NCBI GenBank assembly: GCA_023957755.1
Contig: JAMLGT010000006.1
Coordinates: 162,739 to 226,738, forward strand
Reading direction: 5' to 3'
DNA: 64,000 nucleotides
DNA from: Chitinophagaceae bacterium
GTDB taxonomy: Bacteria; Bacteroidota; Bacteroidia; Chitinophagales; Chitinophagaceae
The notes under the pieces are model-generated. The model made no database searches, had not been told where the DNA came from, and worked only from the letters and a program-made list of their open reading frames with translations. Shown here one piece after another: positions 27,533-36,470 of this stretch. Each line of letters begins with the position of its first letter. The first letter of the stretch is position 1. A program made the translations under genes and the position numbers.

Positions 27533-28229
27533 ATTTGTATCCAAAGCCCCTGACCGATTGGAAGTACTGCGGATGCTTCGAGTCTTTCTCAAAATACTTC
27601 CTGAAGCTCAGAATAAAATTGTCAATTGTTCTGGTAGTAGGATACACGTTATACCCCCACACTACCTGCAATATCTTCTCGCGGGTCACCACCTCATTTT
27701 TGTTTTCCACGAGAAGCTTCAGAAGCATGGCTTCCTTCTTTGTTAAAGCTATCTTCTCTCCATTTCCATTCACACCTTCAAGAGTACTGAAGTTGATCTT
27801 GTTATCTCCAAAAACAAATTCATCACTGACGGGCTCCCTGAATTTGATCAACTGACTTTTCTCAATTAGTTTTTTCACCCGGATCAGGAGTTCTTCAAGA
27901 TTGAATGGTTTAGTAAGGTAATCATCTGCTCCTTTCTTAAGCCCCAGCACTCTGTCGGCGCTTTGATTCTTTGCACTCAGTATAAGGATAGGAATTTCAG
28001 TATTTGTAAGGCGGATATTCTCACATACCGTAATACCATCCATGTCCGGCAACATCACATCCAGAATAATGAGGTCAAAATGTTCGTTTCTCAATGCCTT
28101 CAATGCATCGGGGCCGGTGTAGGCAGAAGTTACGGAATAGCCTTCCAGCTCAAAATTAAGACGCAGGGTCTCCTGCAAGTGCTCTTCGTCTTCTACCAGT
28201 AAAATAGAAATTTGTCTATCGTCCATCAT
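27516..28229 (-). CDS. OmpR-family response regulator
   Basis: A 237-residue two-component DNA-binding regulator. The receiver domain has the acidic pair VEDEEH, the phosphorylated Asp57 in LIILDVMLPDMDG, LSAKN and the conserved Lys in DDYLTKPFN. The C-terminal winged-helix domain includes LTKKEAMLLKLLVEN, REKILQVVWG and the RTIDNFILSFRKYF recognition region. ATG 28229 or 28226 both overlap the end of the kinase gene, showing an operon. The target genes are not identifiable here. Confidence 0.92.
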   Translation of the reverse strand: MMDDRQISILLVEDEEHLQETLRLNFELEGYSVTSAYTGPDALKALRNEHFDLIILDVMLPDMDGITVCENIRLTNTEIPILILSAKNQSADRVLGLKKGADDYLTKPFNLEELLIRVKKLIEKSQLIKFREPVSDEFVFGDNKINFSTLEGVNGNGEKIALTKKEAMLLKLLVENKNEVVTREKILQVVWGYNVYPTTRTIDNFILSFRKYFEKDSKHPQYFQSVRGFGYKFTLEK

Positions 28230-29220
28230 TGCTTTTAATCTCTGCAAAACTAATAGTAAATATGCTTCCTTTCGGATGATTCGGTTCAACGGTAAGTGTA
28301 CCCTTGCTCTGGTGTACGATTCTCTGGGTCACATATAGCCCTAATCCTGTTCCCTTAGCCTGCATCCCTTTGCCTCTGAAATATTTGTCAAATATCTTAT
28401 GTACTTCTTCAGAAGGTACCCCTTCTCCTTCGTCCATTACCCGTATCAGCGCACGTCCATCTTTTCGTATTACATTTACACTGACGGCTGCGCTTTTCGG
28501 TGAATACTTGACCGCATTATTCAGCAAATTATTAATAGCCAACCGGGTCAACATCCTGTCGGCATAAATTACAATACCCTCCTCTACCCTGCTTTCAAAT
28601 AGCCGCTGGGGGTAATGGAGTTTTTGTTCACTGAGGCATTCCTCCACCAGACCCTCTAATGCAATGGGTTCCCTCACTATCAGCGAGTCATCTTTTTCAG
28701 GCTCATTGAGTAACAGCATATTGCTGCAAAGTGCATTCAGCCTGTCAGTCTCGGCCAGGGTAGCCGACAGAAGCCGTTTTCGGACAGACTCGTCGAGGGT
28801 ACGTTTTTGTAGAGTCTCCAAATTGAGCTTGGTTACCGCAATTGGTGTTTTTAATTCATGTGTTACGGCTACCATGAAATCACGCTGCTGTCGCGCGAGC
28901 CTGAATTGTGCCCGCAACAACCGGAACACAATGACGGCACCGGCAATTATCAGTATAAAGAAAGTAGAACCCTCGCCTATGTACTGAAATCTTTTACGCT
29001 TATCCTCCCTGTCAATCTTTTGTATCTGTGCCTGATAATCCGGAGCCTCTTTCACCAGTTGCTCTTTCTTAAAAGTTACGATCTCTTCATTCTGTGTATT
29101 GAGTGATATAAACCAGAAAATTAATGCTGCGATAATATAGGAGAGCATAAACCAATACAGCGCATAAATCCGGGTGACTCTCTTCTTTCGGAACCGTTTT
29201 CTGAAATTGGAAAATAACAT
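28216..29220 (-). CDS. Sensor histidine kinase
   Basis: A 334-residue inner-membrane kinase, partner of the adjacent regulator. Membrane helices lie near residues 20-40 and 84-102, with only about 40 residues between them, so it has a very short periplasmic sensor. The HisKA motif is FMVAVTHELKTPIAVTKL (His121), and the ATPase domain has NNLLNNAVKYSP, VMDEGEGVP and GTGLGLYVTQRI. It starts 23 bases after gldH. The stimulus is unknown; co-location with gldH might link it to envelope or gliding functions, but that is inference. Confidence 0.92.
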   Translation of the reverse strand: MLFSNFRKRFRKKRVTRIYALYWFMLSYIIAALIFWFISLNTQNEEIVTFKKEQLVKEAPDYQAQIQKIDREDKRKRFQYIGEGSTFFILIIAGAVIVFRLLRAQFRLARQQRDFMVAVTHELKTPIAVTKLNLETLQKRTLDESVRKRLLSATLAETDRLNALCSNMLLLNEPEKDDSLIVREPIALEGLVEECLSEQKLHYPQRLFESRVEEGIVIYADRMLTRLAINNLLNNAVKYSPKSAAVSVNVIRKDGRALIRVMDEGEGVPSEEVHKIFDKYFRGKGMQAKGTGLGLYVTQRIVHQSKGTLTVEPNHPKGSIFTISFAEIKSNDGR

Positions 29221-29243
29221 AGTTTGTTTTTATGCCGTGCAGG

Positions 29244-29699
29244 TTACTCTACACGCTCTACCCGAAGCCCGACACTCATAATATACCTGAGTGGATCATC
29301 ACGCATAATTTGAGCAATGGCAAATTTATAAGTCCCTGCCTGCCTGAAAGTACCGGTAGCAAATAACTTTCTGACTTCAAAAATATCATCCATTCCGGCA
29401 CCTTCCCATCCCTTTGCATCAGCCAATGCAAAGTTATATTTCTCAAACCTCATACTATCACCGGGTGCCTGCCTGCCAATATTTAACCACAGATTATTAT
29501 AGCCGTATAAGTCTGTATGCCGGATGACAATATATACATTATACAATGATACAGTATCTCTGATTTCAAATGAAAACTCGGGTGTATCGCTACGGCTCCA
29601 ACTCTGGCCCTCGATAGGAACCTGCTTTTCGAACAGGTTTATTTCAATACAACCATAAAGGAAAACCAGTAAAGCCAGATATTTTAGTTTGTTAACCAT
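29244..29699 (-). CDS. gldH: Gliding motility lipoprotein GldH
   Basis: A 151-residue lipoprotein of the gliding/type IX secretion apparatus. The signal peptide ends at LLVFLYGC (Cys17). The body matches GldH: FEKQVPIEGQSW, IRHTDLYGYNNLWLNI and the C-terminal YIMSVGLRVERVE. GldH is required for gliding in Flavobacterium; its precise role is not known. ATG 29699 is preferred because it begins the signal peptide, 7 bases after the yicC stop. This spacing suggests co-transcription with yicC. Confidence 0.9.
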   Translation of the reverse strand: MVNKLKYLALLVFLYGCIEINLFEKQVPIEGQSWSRSDTPEFSFEIRDTVSLYNVYIVIRHTDLYGYNNLWLNIGRQAPGDSMRFEKYNFALADAKGWEGAGMDDIFEVRKLFATGTFRQAGTYKFAIAQIMRDDPLRYIMSVGLRVERVE

Positions 29700-29706
29700 T
29701 TTGCTT

Positions 29707-30582
29707 TTATAAAACATTAAATGTTTGCTCTTTTGCTTTCTCCAACTCATCCTTCATCATTACCACGCATTTCTGTATTTCAAGGTCATAAGCCTTGGAG
29801 CCGGTAGTGTTAATCTCTCTGCCTATTTCCTGCAGAAGAAAAGCAAGCTTTTTACCGTTTGCCTCTTCCCTATCCTCCAGAATCTGGATAAAGTATTCAC
29901 AATGATTCCTGAGCCTCACCTGCTCTTCTCTGATATCGATCTTTTCTATATAGTACACCATTTCCTGCTCCAGGCGGTTAGGATCATAATTTTCTTCATC
30001 CACATTTTCCTTCACCATCTTCATCAGGTTCGCTTTGATTTTCTTTTTCCGTTCGGGCTCCAATGCAGCCACCTGCTTCTCCAGGTTTTGAATATTCAGT
30101 ATCCGTGTTTTCAACTCTTTGAGCAACACCTTACCTTCATCTTCCCGGTGCTTATTCACATCCGTTATCGCTTCTCCGATAAGGCCTTTCAGAAACTGCC
30201 ATTCGTCTTCATCAGCCACTTCGGTGGATGGCGCTACTACATCAGGCAATCTCAGTATAGCTGCTAGTAATCCTGAATCATCTACATTTATCTCTTCCGC
30301 AAGGCCTTTCATCTGACTTACATAACTCTTTACCAAATCCGTATTAATAGCCACTGGCCTGGCGCTTCCATTTTGCTTGACAGTAATAAAACACTCCACC
30401 GATCCACGAACCAACCCTTCCTGCACCAGGTTTCTGATTTCAAACTCATAGGGCTTAATAGCCTGTGGAATCTTAAGATTCACATCAAACAGTTTTCCGT
30501 TCAAAGACCTCAGCTCGACCAGATACCCTTTATCTTTAATGATACCCTCTGCCCTTCCAAAGCCCGTCATCGATTTAATCAT
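29707..30582 (-). CDS. YicC family endoribonuclease-like protein
   Basis: A 291-residue YicC-family protein. It starts with the family signature MIKSMTGFGRAEG and has the N-terminal pattern VELRSLNGKLFDVNLKIP. The C-terminal DUF1732-type region shows QEMVYYIEKIDIREEQVRL and LAFLLQEIGREINTTGSKA. YicC of E. coli has been reported as an RNase acting on small RNAs. Here it is followed 7 bases later by gldH. Length is typical. Confidence 0.92.
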   Translation of the reverse strand: MIKSMTGFGRAEGIIKDKGYLVELRSLNGKLFDVNLKIPQAIKPYEFEIRNLVQEGLVRGSVECFITVKQNGSARPVAINTDLVKSYVSQMKGLAEEINVDDSGLLAAILRLPDVVAPSTEVADEDEWQFLKGLIGEAITDVNKHREDEGKVLLKELKTRILNIQNLEKQVAALEPERKKKIKANLMKMVKENVDEENYDPNRLEQEMVYYIEKIDIREEQVRLRNHCEYFIQILEDREEANGKKLAFLLQEIGREINTTGSKAYDLEIQKCVVMMKDELEKAKEQTFNVL

Positions 30583-31170
30583 AAATACATTTTTATGCGA
30601 AGCAAGTTATATAAATCTTGTTACCTAATTCAATCCTTTATCAGAGAAACCGGTTTCTGTACGCCGGATATCTCCCCGGATTACCGGTTGAAGCCACCAG
30701 GGGGCAGGCCTGAAGACACGCTCCGAAATTCGATCCTGAATTATCAAAACTTACTTAAAATGGTGTCCCTGATTCCAAAAAGACATTGACCACGATAATC
30801 CTGCCACTCTCTTAGTAACCACTGCACGTTTGATTTTATTTGCACAAACCTCCATTTCTCTTATCCTTATGTTTCTTAACTCCACCCTCCGCAATCAGAT
30901 TCTTTCCGGAAGAGTCATTAAATAATATACGTGTCACTATCCGGTTTACATACAACAGCTACACACAAGAAGTCATCTTTACCATTTTACTTCATGCGCT
31001 GTATATCCCGCCCCGCAATACTTTCAGCCTTCTGTATAACTGTCATCAACTTTAGTTGTCAATAGTATTACCTAATAAACTTCGGAATACTTCGAACACC
31101 TACTTGCGAAAAATAAAACCCAAAAAAATTGTTGCTGAACTCCAGACTAAAAATAAATGTAAAAAATAAA

Positions 31171-31190
31171 GCCCGTCAAATTGTACGGGC
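31171..31190. terminator. Orphan terminator-like hairpin
   Basis: GCCCGT at 31171-31176 pairs with ACGGGC at 31185-31190. The minus strand continues with TTTATTTTTT, so termination of leftward transcription is the better reading. No gene lies immediately upstream on that strand. Confidence 0.55.
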
Positions 31191-31440
31191 CTTGTTATAT
31201 GGATGGGTTAGTAGGTACAGGAAAAAATTTCCTACCACAATATTAAAAATAAATTTTACTAATAGAAAAGTTTTTCTTCACTTTTTTTATTAACATTTTT
31301 AATTGTCTTGTGGATAAGGATCATTATATTAATGCGCGCTTTTTAAGCATTCATCAATTTATCAAAAACAAAAACGACAGAATCTGATTTTAATTGCATA
31401 CGCTCCCATCATTCTTTACATACTGCCATCAATACAGATG

Positions 31441-31448
31441 TATATTTG
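31441..31448 (+). promoter_or_regulatory. -7 promoter element of the lpxD-like gene
   Basis: TATATTTG is an exact match to TAnnTTTG, 18 bases before ATG 31467. A clear -33 TTTG is not seen at the usual distance. Confidence 0.45.
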
Positions 31449-31466
31449 CCGGACAAAAATTTGGTT

Positions 31467-32432
31467 ATGAAATTCCCATCACCCGTTTCCGCGCAATGGC
31501 TCGCAGACTTTATACATGCAAGAATTGAAGGCAATGCAAACGCAATGGCTACAGGCATTAACGAGATTCACAGAGTACAGCAGGGCGACATCGTATTCGT
31601 TGATCATCCCAAATACTACGACAAGTGTATTGAGAGCGATGCGTCATTTATTATCATCAACCAAAGCTATTCGATACCCGAAGGAAAGACACTCCTGGTA
31701 TGCGAGGAACCTTTCGAAGCCTATCTTAAGATTACACAACACTTTCGGCCTTTCGCACCATCTGACACAATGATCAGCGATTCAGCCTCCATCCACAAAA
31801 CAGCCATTGTAATGCCTAACGTTTTTGTAGGCAACCATGTCTCCATTGGTGAAGGCTCTATCATCCATCCCAATGTCACACTTTATGATTATGTAACCAT
31901 TGGAAGCCATGTCGAAATTCATTCAGGAACGGTAATTGGCAGCGATGCATTCTACTTCAATACAAAAAAGAACAGAGACGTCTGGTACAAAAAGATGAAC
32001 TCATGTGGCGAGGTAGTGATCGAAGACTATGTAGAGATCGGGGCTAATTGCACAATAGATCGGGGAGTCAGCGATATTACCAGAATAGGAAAGGGTACTA
32101 AAATTGATAATCTTTGTCACATAGGACACGATGTAATCATAGGTAATAACTGTCTTATGGCCGGCCAGGTTGGTATCGCAGGTGGTACTACTCTGGGAAA
32201 TGGTGTAACGCTTTGGGGCCAGGTAGGTGTAAACAAAACCATATCAATTGGCGATAATGCAGTGGTAATGGGCCAGTCGGGTATCAGGCAAAGCGTGGAA
32301 GGCAATGCAATCTACTGGGGATCGCCTGCCGTAGATTTCACTGAGAAACGAAAGGAACTCATTCTCCTGAAACGGCTACCTGAGATTTGGGATGCAGTAC
32401 GCAAAAGTCAGTCTTTCGAAAAAGGAAGATAG
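31467..32432 (+). CDS. LpxD-like UDP-3-O-acylglucosamine N-acyltransferase
   Basis: A 321-residue left-handed beta-helix acyltransferase. The N-terminal LpxD-type uridine-binding domain covers about residues 1-95, then hexapeptide repeats (VFVGNHVSIGEGSIIHPNV and following) form the helix. The catalytic His is in the LpxD-like stretch NLCHIGHDVIIGNN followed by AGQVGIAGG. The expected reaction is transfer of a 3-hydroxyacyl chain to lipid A precursor. It stands alone, away from other lipid A genes, so it may be a second paralogue. ATG 31467 is chosen over TTG 31446. It overlaps the next, convergent gene by 25 bases. Confidence 0.85.
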   Translation: MKFPSPVSAQWLADFIHARIEGNANAMATGINEIHRVQQGDIVFVDHPKYYDKCIESDASFIIINQSYSIPEGKTLLVCEEPFEAYLKITQHFRPFAPSDTMISDSASIHKTAIVMPNVFVGNHVSIGEGSIIHPNVTLYDYVTIGSHVEIHSGTVIGSDAFYFNTKKNRDVWYKKMNSCGEVVIEDYVEIGANCTIDRGVSDITRIGKGTKIDNLCHIGHDVIIGNNCLMAGQVGIAGGTTLGNGVTLWGQVGVNKTISIGDNAVVMGQSGIRQSVEGNAIYWGSPAVDFTEKRKELILLKRLPEIWDAVRKSQSFEKGR

Positions 32433-33508
32433 TCAAATGGCAACAGATCAGCTATCTTTTTATAGCCCAGGTACCCATTGGTAATAATTTCTGTCTGTTC
32501 ATAATAATACCCATTCTCTTCGACGTAGAGCGGCTCTTTCGAATTGAACAACAGCGTGGATAGCTGAAACTCTCTGTTGGTACGCGGATCGAGCTTTATA
32601 TAATTTGCTTCCGGCTTTTGCCGCCGATACGCGATACTCATTACCGGAAATTCCGGTTGGATACTTACTACTCCTAGTGAGTCCGTATTGAAATGAAGCG
32701 CCTGGTAGATATCACTTACCTCAACCGCACTCTTATCTCCTGACGGATTGAAGAAATTCAACTCAAATTCTTCCGCTTCGAGTTGCCTTGCATAAAGTGA
32801 CCTCATAAAATGAAGCAATGAACCATAGTAGGTTGCCTTTCGGTTCTTTGCCCAAAGCTTCTTTTGTACGGTAGTGCCTTCCATCTCCTCAAAGAACGGA
32901 TAGCCAGCAAAGGTGGATATTCTGGTATCAAAATTATTTGTAAAGGAGTCTATGGCAAATTTCAGCGTATATCCCAGCGCAAAATTTTCTACCATGATGG
33001 GTTCGGACGAAACCACCTTCAGTGTATTTCTGTTTTTGTAGAAATAAAAATGCAGGTCCTCAGGATTTCGAATAATGCACTGTAATGCATTCTCTGATTT
33101 TCCGATAAAGTTCTCCAGAAAGAATTCGCCATAACGCTCCCAACCATCCTTTAGTTCCAGATCCAGTACAATGGTTACTTCCTCCAGTTGTTGAGTCTCG
33201 GGCTTCAGGGCGACGAATAACTCTTCCTCTGCCGACAGTCGACTCACCCGCATACTGCCTGTTTCATATCCAGCAAATGAAAATGAGAGTGTGTATCCAC
33301 CTTCCGGTAAGCGAATAGAAAATGCACCCGCAGAATCAGTAAGTACCCCGATCGTAGTGTTCTGTGCTACCACTGAAGCATAGGATAAGGGCTGCCCTGT
33401 GGCCTGATCGAGTACCTGTCCTTTAATATAGTAATACCCTTTCTCCTGTGCCATACCAGAAAGACAGGCCAGCAGTGTAAGAGTAATAATGAAACTGATT
33501 TTTTTCAT
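32408..33508 (-). CDS. Secreted protein with carboxypeptidase-like regulatory domain
   Basis: A 366-residue exported protein. The signal peptide ends at LSGMAQE. Residues about 27-110 form a CarboxypepD_reg-like beta-sandwich (YIKGQVLDQATGQPLSYASV, VLTDSAGAFSIRLPEGGYTL, SFAGYE), common at the N-termini of Bacteroidota outer-membrane proteins. The remaining 250 residues are a mixed alpha/beta region without a motif I recognise. No barrel or TonB box follows, so it is not a receptor. The last 25 bases overlap the convergent lpxD-like gene. Confidence 0.8.
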   Translation of the reverse strand: MKKISFIITLTLLACLSGMAQEKGYYYIKGQVLDQATGQPLSYASVVAQNTTIGVLTDSAGAFSIRLPEGGYTLSFSFAGYETGSMRVSRLSAEEELFVALKPETQQLEEVTIVLDLELKDGWERYGEFFLENFIGKSENALQCIIRNPEDLHFYFYKNRNTLKVVSSEPIMVENFALGYTLKFAIDSFTNNFDTRISTFAGYPFFEEMEGTTVQKKLWAKNRKATYYGSLLHFMRSLYARQLEAEEFELNFFNPSGDKSAVEVSDIYQALHFNTDSLGVVSIQPEFPVMSIAYRRQKPEANYIKLDPRTNREFQLSTLLFNSKEPLYVEENGYYYEQTEIITNGYLGYKKIADLLPFDYLPFSKD

Positions 33509-33624
33509 AATATCCTAACAAAGATGTCAGAATTCCTTTACATATACAACCAATTCGTCCTGAAAGTCTTCATAATTTTTGTCTTGCAAAACATGTGAAC
33601 TTCTTAACCTCTGTTAAACCTTCG

Positions 33625-33632
33625 TAACTTTG
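33625..33632 (+). promoter_or_regulatory. Candidate -7 element for a lipoprotein gene
   Basis: TAACTTTG matches TAnnTTTG and ends 4 bases before ATG 33636, implying a leaderless transcript if used. This is uncertain. Confidence 0.3.
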
Positions 33633-33635
33633 AGT

Positions 33636-34220
33636 ATGCTCAGATTGATAAGTTTTCTTTTACTTTTTTCTTTGTGTACAGCAGCCTGTACCTCCAACAA
33701 GAAAACCCGGGAACAGTCTTCAAACACAGACAGCCTTACCGTCATCCAAAGAGATACCATTCCTGTATTTCCTGTCACAGACTATCTCCTTGGGCAAATA
33801 AGTATTTTGGAGCAGTCTCCGGTTACCCTTCTACAAACCACCCAGGACAATCAGGCTATCGATTCAGTCTGGTACCAGAGAGAAGATGCGAGAAGACTGG
33901 CGAAGCCATTTCTCTTCCCGGTAATAGATTCTTTCTCCCTTCAGAAATATTTTACAGGAAATTCCTTTATTGATCAGACAATAAATGCCGTGACCTTTAC
34001 CTACACGCCACTATCAGCCAATTCGCCCGTGGACGGGCTCAGGGAAATCAATGTGTATGTAAATCCGCAATCCAATGAGGTCACCCGTATTTACCTGTTA
34101 AAAGAAAAAGGAGACACTACCATTCAACTGACATGGAAATCGGGTGACTGGTTTTCTATCCGTACCATATCAGGCTCTAAAGCAACAGAAGAGAAAGTAA
34201 AATGGAACTTTAATGAGTAA
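33636..34220 (+). CDS. Hypothetical lipoprotein
   Basis: A 194-residue predicted lipoprotein of unknown function. The signal ends at SLCTAAC (Cys18), followed by a polar Ser/Thr/Asn-rich linker. The mature part appears to be a small alpha/beta domain with FTYTPLSANSPVDGLREINV and a C-terminal beta stretch TIQLTWKSGDWFSIRTI. ATG 33636 is preferred to TTG 33630. It lies 24 bases upstream of uvrC on the same strand and may be co-transcribed, although uvrC has its own strong ribosome-binding site. Confidence 0.75.
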   Translation: MLRLISFLLLFSLCTAACTSNKKTREQSSNTDSLTVIQRDTIPVFPVTDYLLGQISILEQSPVTLLQTTQDNQAIDSVWYQREDARRLAKPFLFPVIDSFSLQKYFTGNSFIDQTINAVTFTYTPLSANSPVDGLREINVYVNPQSNEVTRIYLLKEKGDTTIQLTWKSGDWFSIRTISGSKATEEKVKWNFNE

Positions 34221-34227
34221 TATGCTC

Positions 34228-34235
34228 AAAGGAGG
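34228..34235 (+). promoter_or_regulatory. Strong Shine-Dalgarno site for uvrC
   Basis: AAAGGAGG lies 9 bases before ATG 34245. This is close to the classical anti-SD complement and stands out because other starts in the window mostly lack one. Confidence 0.75.
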
Positions 34236-34244
34236 CACATTAAT

Positions 34245-36077
34245 ATGACCACAGAAGAATACCGAAAAATATTACCGACACTCCCTAACCAACCGGGAGT
34301 GTATAAATACTTTGATAAAGACAATGTCATCATATATGTGGGTAAAGCAAAGAATCTGAAAAAGAGAATCAGCTCTTACTTTACCAAGACCTTTGCAGGA
34401 TACAAGACGCACGAACTTGTAAAGCGTATTGCACGAATAGAGTTCACCATTGTAAACAATGAGAACGATGCATTCCTCCTGGAAAACAATCTTATCAAAG
34501 AGTATCAGCCCAAATACAATATCAACCTCAAAGACGGCAAATCTTATCCATATATAGTGATAAAGAATGAGCCTTTCCCCAGAGTATATCTCACAAGAAA
34601 CCGGATCAATGACGGCTCTGAATATATCGGCCCATTTACCTCCGTAGGTATGGTACGCGATCTGCTTGCATTTATAAAAGAATTCATCCCACTTCGAAAC
34701 TGTAACCTCAATCTTACTGACGCCAATATTCAGAAAAAGAAATTCCGTGTGTGCCTGGAGTATCACCTTGGCAACTGTAAGGGGCCATGTGAAGGACTAC
34801 AAACGAAAGAAGACTATGAAGAGGGATTGCGACAGATCAGGCAGATGTTGCGCGGCAACCTCACCCCGGTTATCCAGCGCTACAATGAGGAAATGCAATA
34901 TTACGTGGACAACCTGCAGTTCGAACTCGCTGCTCAGGTCAAAGCTAAATTAGACAGGTTAAAAGATTATGAATCCAGGTCAGCGGTAGTAAGCAAACTC
35001 ATAATCGATCTCGATGTCTTCACTATTCTCAGAGAGAAAGATACAGCCTATGTCAACTATCTGATGGTCCAGAATGGCACTATCGTACAAACACACAACA
35101 TCCGACTCGAACCCAAATTGGATGAATCTGACGAAGAAATCCTTTCTATTGCAGTTACCGAACTCAGGCATAAATTCAACAGCCATGCCCCGGAAGTGGT
35201 GGTGCCCATAAATATAGAAACAGACCAGACATACAAAGTCACGATTCCCAAAGCAGGTGATAAAAAGAAATTGTTAGACCTTTCTGAAAAAAATGTCAAT
35301 TACTTTCTCAGCGAACTGAAGCGAAAGAAGATGCTGCACCTGGAAGAAAAATCATCGTCAAGAATCAATGAAGTGCTCCGCCAACTTCAAAACGACCTGC
35401 ATCTCCCCGAATTACCTGAACGAATAGAATGTTTTGATAACTCCAACTTTCAGGGAAGCTTCCCGGTGGCCGCAATGGTTCACTTTAGAAATGGCGTGCC
35501 CGACAAAAACGAGTACAGGCGATTCAATATCAAAACAGTGGAGGGCATAAATGATTTTGCCAGTATGAAAGAAATCGTCACACGCAGATACAAAAGGCTC
35601 CTGGCAGACCAAAAACCGCTACCACAACTTATTATAATTGATGGCGGAAAAGGCCAACTCAATGCCGCAATGGAGGCAATAGAAGAAACAGGCATGAGAG
35701 GAAAATCTACAGTGGTAGGACTTGCCAAGAACGAGGAGGAAATCTTTTTTCCGGGAGATAAAGAATCTATAAAACTACCCTGGGACAGCGAAAGCCTCAA
35801 ACTGATTCGTCGGGTGCGCGATGAAGTACACCGGTTCGGAATCACCTTCCATCGAAATCAACGCAGCAGGCACACCTTCCAAAATGAACTGGAGAAAATT
35901 TCGGGGATCGGTAAAGAAACTGCCACACGGTTGCTCAGCCATTTTAAGTCTGTCAAAAAAATCAAGTCTCAGCCTGTCGAAGCGCTTGCAAAAATTGTGG
36001 GCCGCCACAAGGCAGGTATTGTCCACGAATATTTTTCCGAGCCTGCCGGTGCCGAAAAAATGTCCGAGAAATCATAA
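34245..36077 (+). CDS. uvrC: Excinuclease ABC subunit C
   Basis: A 610-residue UvrC, which makes both incisions in nucleotide excision repair after UvrAB has marked the lesion. The GIY-YIG nuclease domain is at residues about 15-95 (QPGVYKYFDKDNVIIYVGKA). A cysteine cluster follows (CNLNLT, CLEYHLGNCKGPC), then the UVR helix LQFELAAQVKAKLDRL, the RNase H-like C-terminal nuclease (RIECFDNSNFQGS, LIIIDGGKGQLNAA) and the helix-hairpin-helix pair near LEKISGIGKETATRLL. All parts are present and length is normal. Confidence 0.96.
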   Translation: MTTEEYRKILPTLPNQPGVYKYFDKDNVIIYVGKAKNLKKRISSYFTKTFAGYKTHELVKRIARIEFTIVNNENDAFLLENNLIKEYQPKYNINLKDGKSYPYIVIKNEPFPRVYLTRNRINDGSEYIGPFTSVGMVRDLLAFIKEFIPLRNCNLNLTDANIQKKKFRVCLEYHLGNCKGPCEGLQTKEDYEEGLRQIRQMLRGNLTPVIQRYNEEMQYYVDNLQFELAAQVKAKLDRLKDYESRSAVVSKLIIDLDVFTILREKDTAYVNYLMVQNGTIVQTHNIRLEPKLDESDEEILSIAVTELRHKFNSHAPEVVVPINIETDQTYKVTIPKAGDKKKLLDLSEKNVNYFLSELKRKKMLHLEEKSSSRINEVLRQLQNDLHLPELPERIECFDNSNFQGSFPVAAMVHFRNGVPDKNEYRRFNIKTVEGINDFASMKEIVTRRYKRLLADQKPLPQLIIIDGGKGQLNAAMEAIEETGMRGKSTVVGLAKNEEEIFFPGDKESIKLPWDSESLKLIRRVRDEVHRFGITFHRNQRSRHTFQNELEKISGIGKETATRLLSHFKSVKKIKSQPVEALAKIVGRHKAGIVHEYFSEPAGAEKMSEKS

Positions 36078-36176
36078 AATACCATACTGAGATTCCACAT
36101 TGTTTTCAATTATTTCATAAGAATGATAAAGCGAACAGTGCCTTCGGGAAAGAAGTGAGACATCACAAATAAAAAA

Positions 36177-36207
36177 GGGGCCAGGATAAAAATCCAGCCC
36201 CGTTTTA
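36177..36207 (+). terminator. Intrinsic terminator after uvrC
   Basis: GGGGC at 36177-36181 pairs with GCCCC near 36197-36201, with GGAT/ATCC pairing inside, followed by GTTTT. It lies 100 bases after the uvrC stop. Confidence 0.7.
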
Positions 36208-36425
36208 AAATCCAATATCCTATGAAAAACCAAGGCAAATATAGCTGATTTACAGGAGATTTTACGAAATATCTATTTTATAAAATTTATCTAAAGAATT
36301 CAAACGAGATTTGAAAATCATCGAAAACCAGATGCAGGTAAATCGGTTGAAGTCTGACAAAATTGAGTAAAACATACCGCATTACAGATACCGTTTAGAC
36401 GCATTAACATTAACGATTTGCCTTC

Positions 36426-36454
36426 TTGTATGCATTGAATAATGGCTACTTTTG
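36426..36454 (+). promoter_or_regulatory. Promoter of the DUF3078 gene
   Basis: TTG at 36426-36428 and TACTTTTG at 36447-36454, spaced by 18 bases, fit the Bacteroidota -33/-7 pattern. The start codon is 17 bases further on. Confidence 0.5.
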
Positions 36455-36470
36455 CACCCCTTAAAATAAA

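Larger units (their letters stand above)
30583..31466. other. Gene-free stretch of about 880 bases
   Basis: No reading frame here has start, length and composition like the neighbours. The right half is very AT-rich. Inside lies a hairpin at 31171-31190 that looks like an intrinsic terminator but follows no gene, and a GGAAA-AAA-TTTCC inverted repeat near 31220-31236. A small RNA could be encoded here, but I recognise no known RNA family. The promoter of the lpxD-like gene is at its right end. Confidence 0.6.
36078..36470. other. Gene-free 393-base stretch
   Basis: It contains the uvrC terminator (36177-36207) and, at the right end, a promoter for the DUF3078 gene (36426-36454). The remaining roughly 220 bases are AT-rich and show no gene or repeat. 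Confidence 0.7.

Noticed and set aside
30840..31055. A 71-codon frame in the gene-free region after yicC
   Set aside because: No signal, family motif or start context; composition is like the surrounding non-coding sequence.
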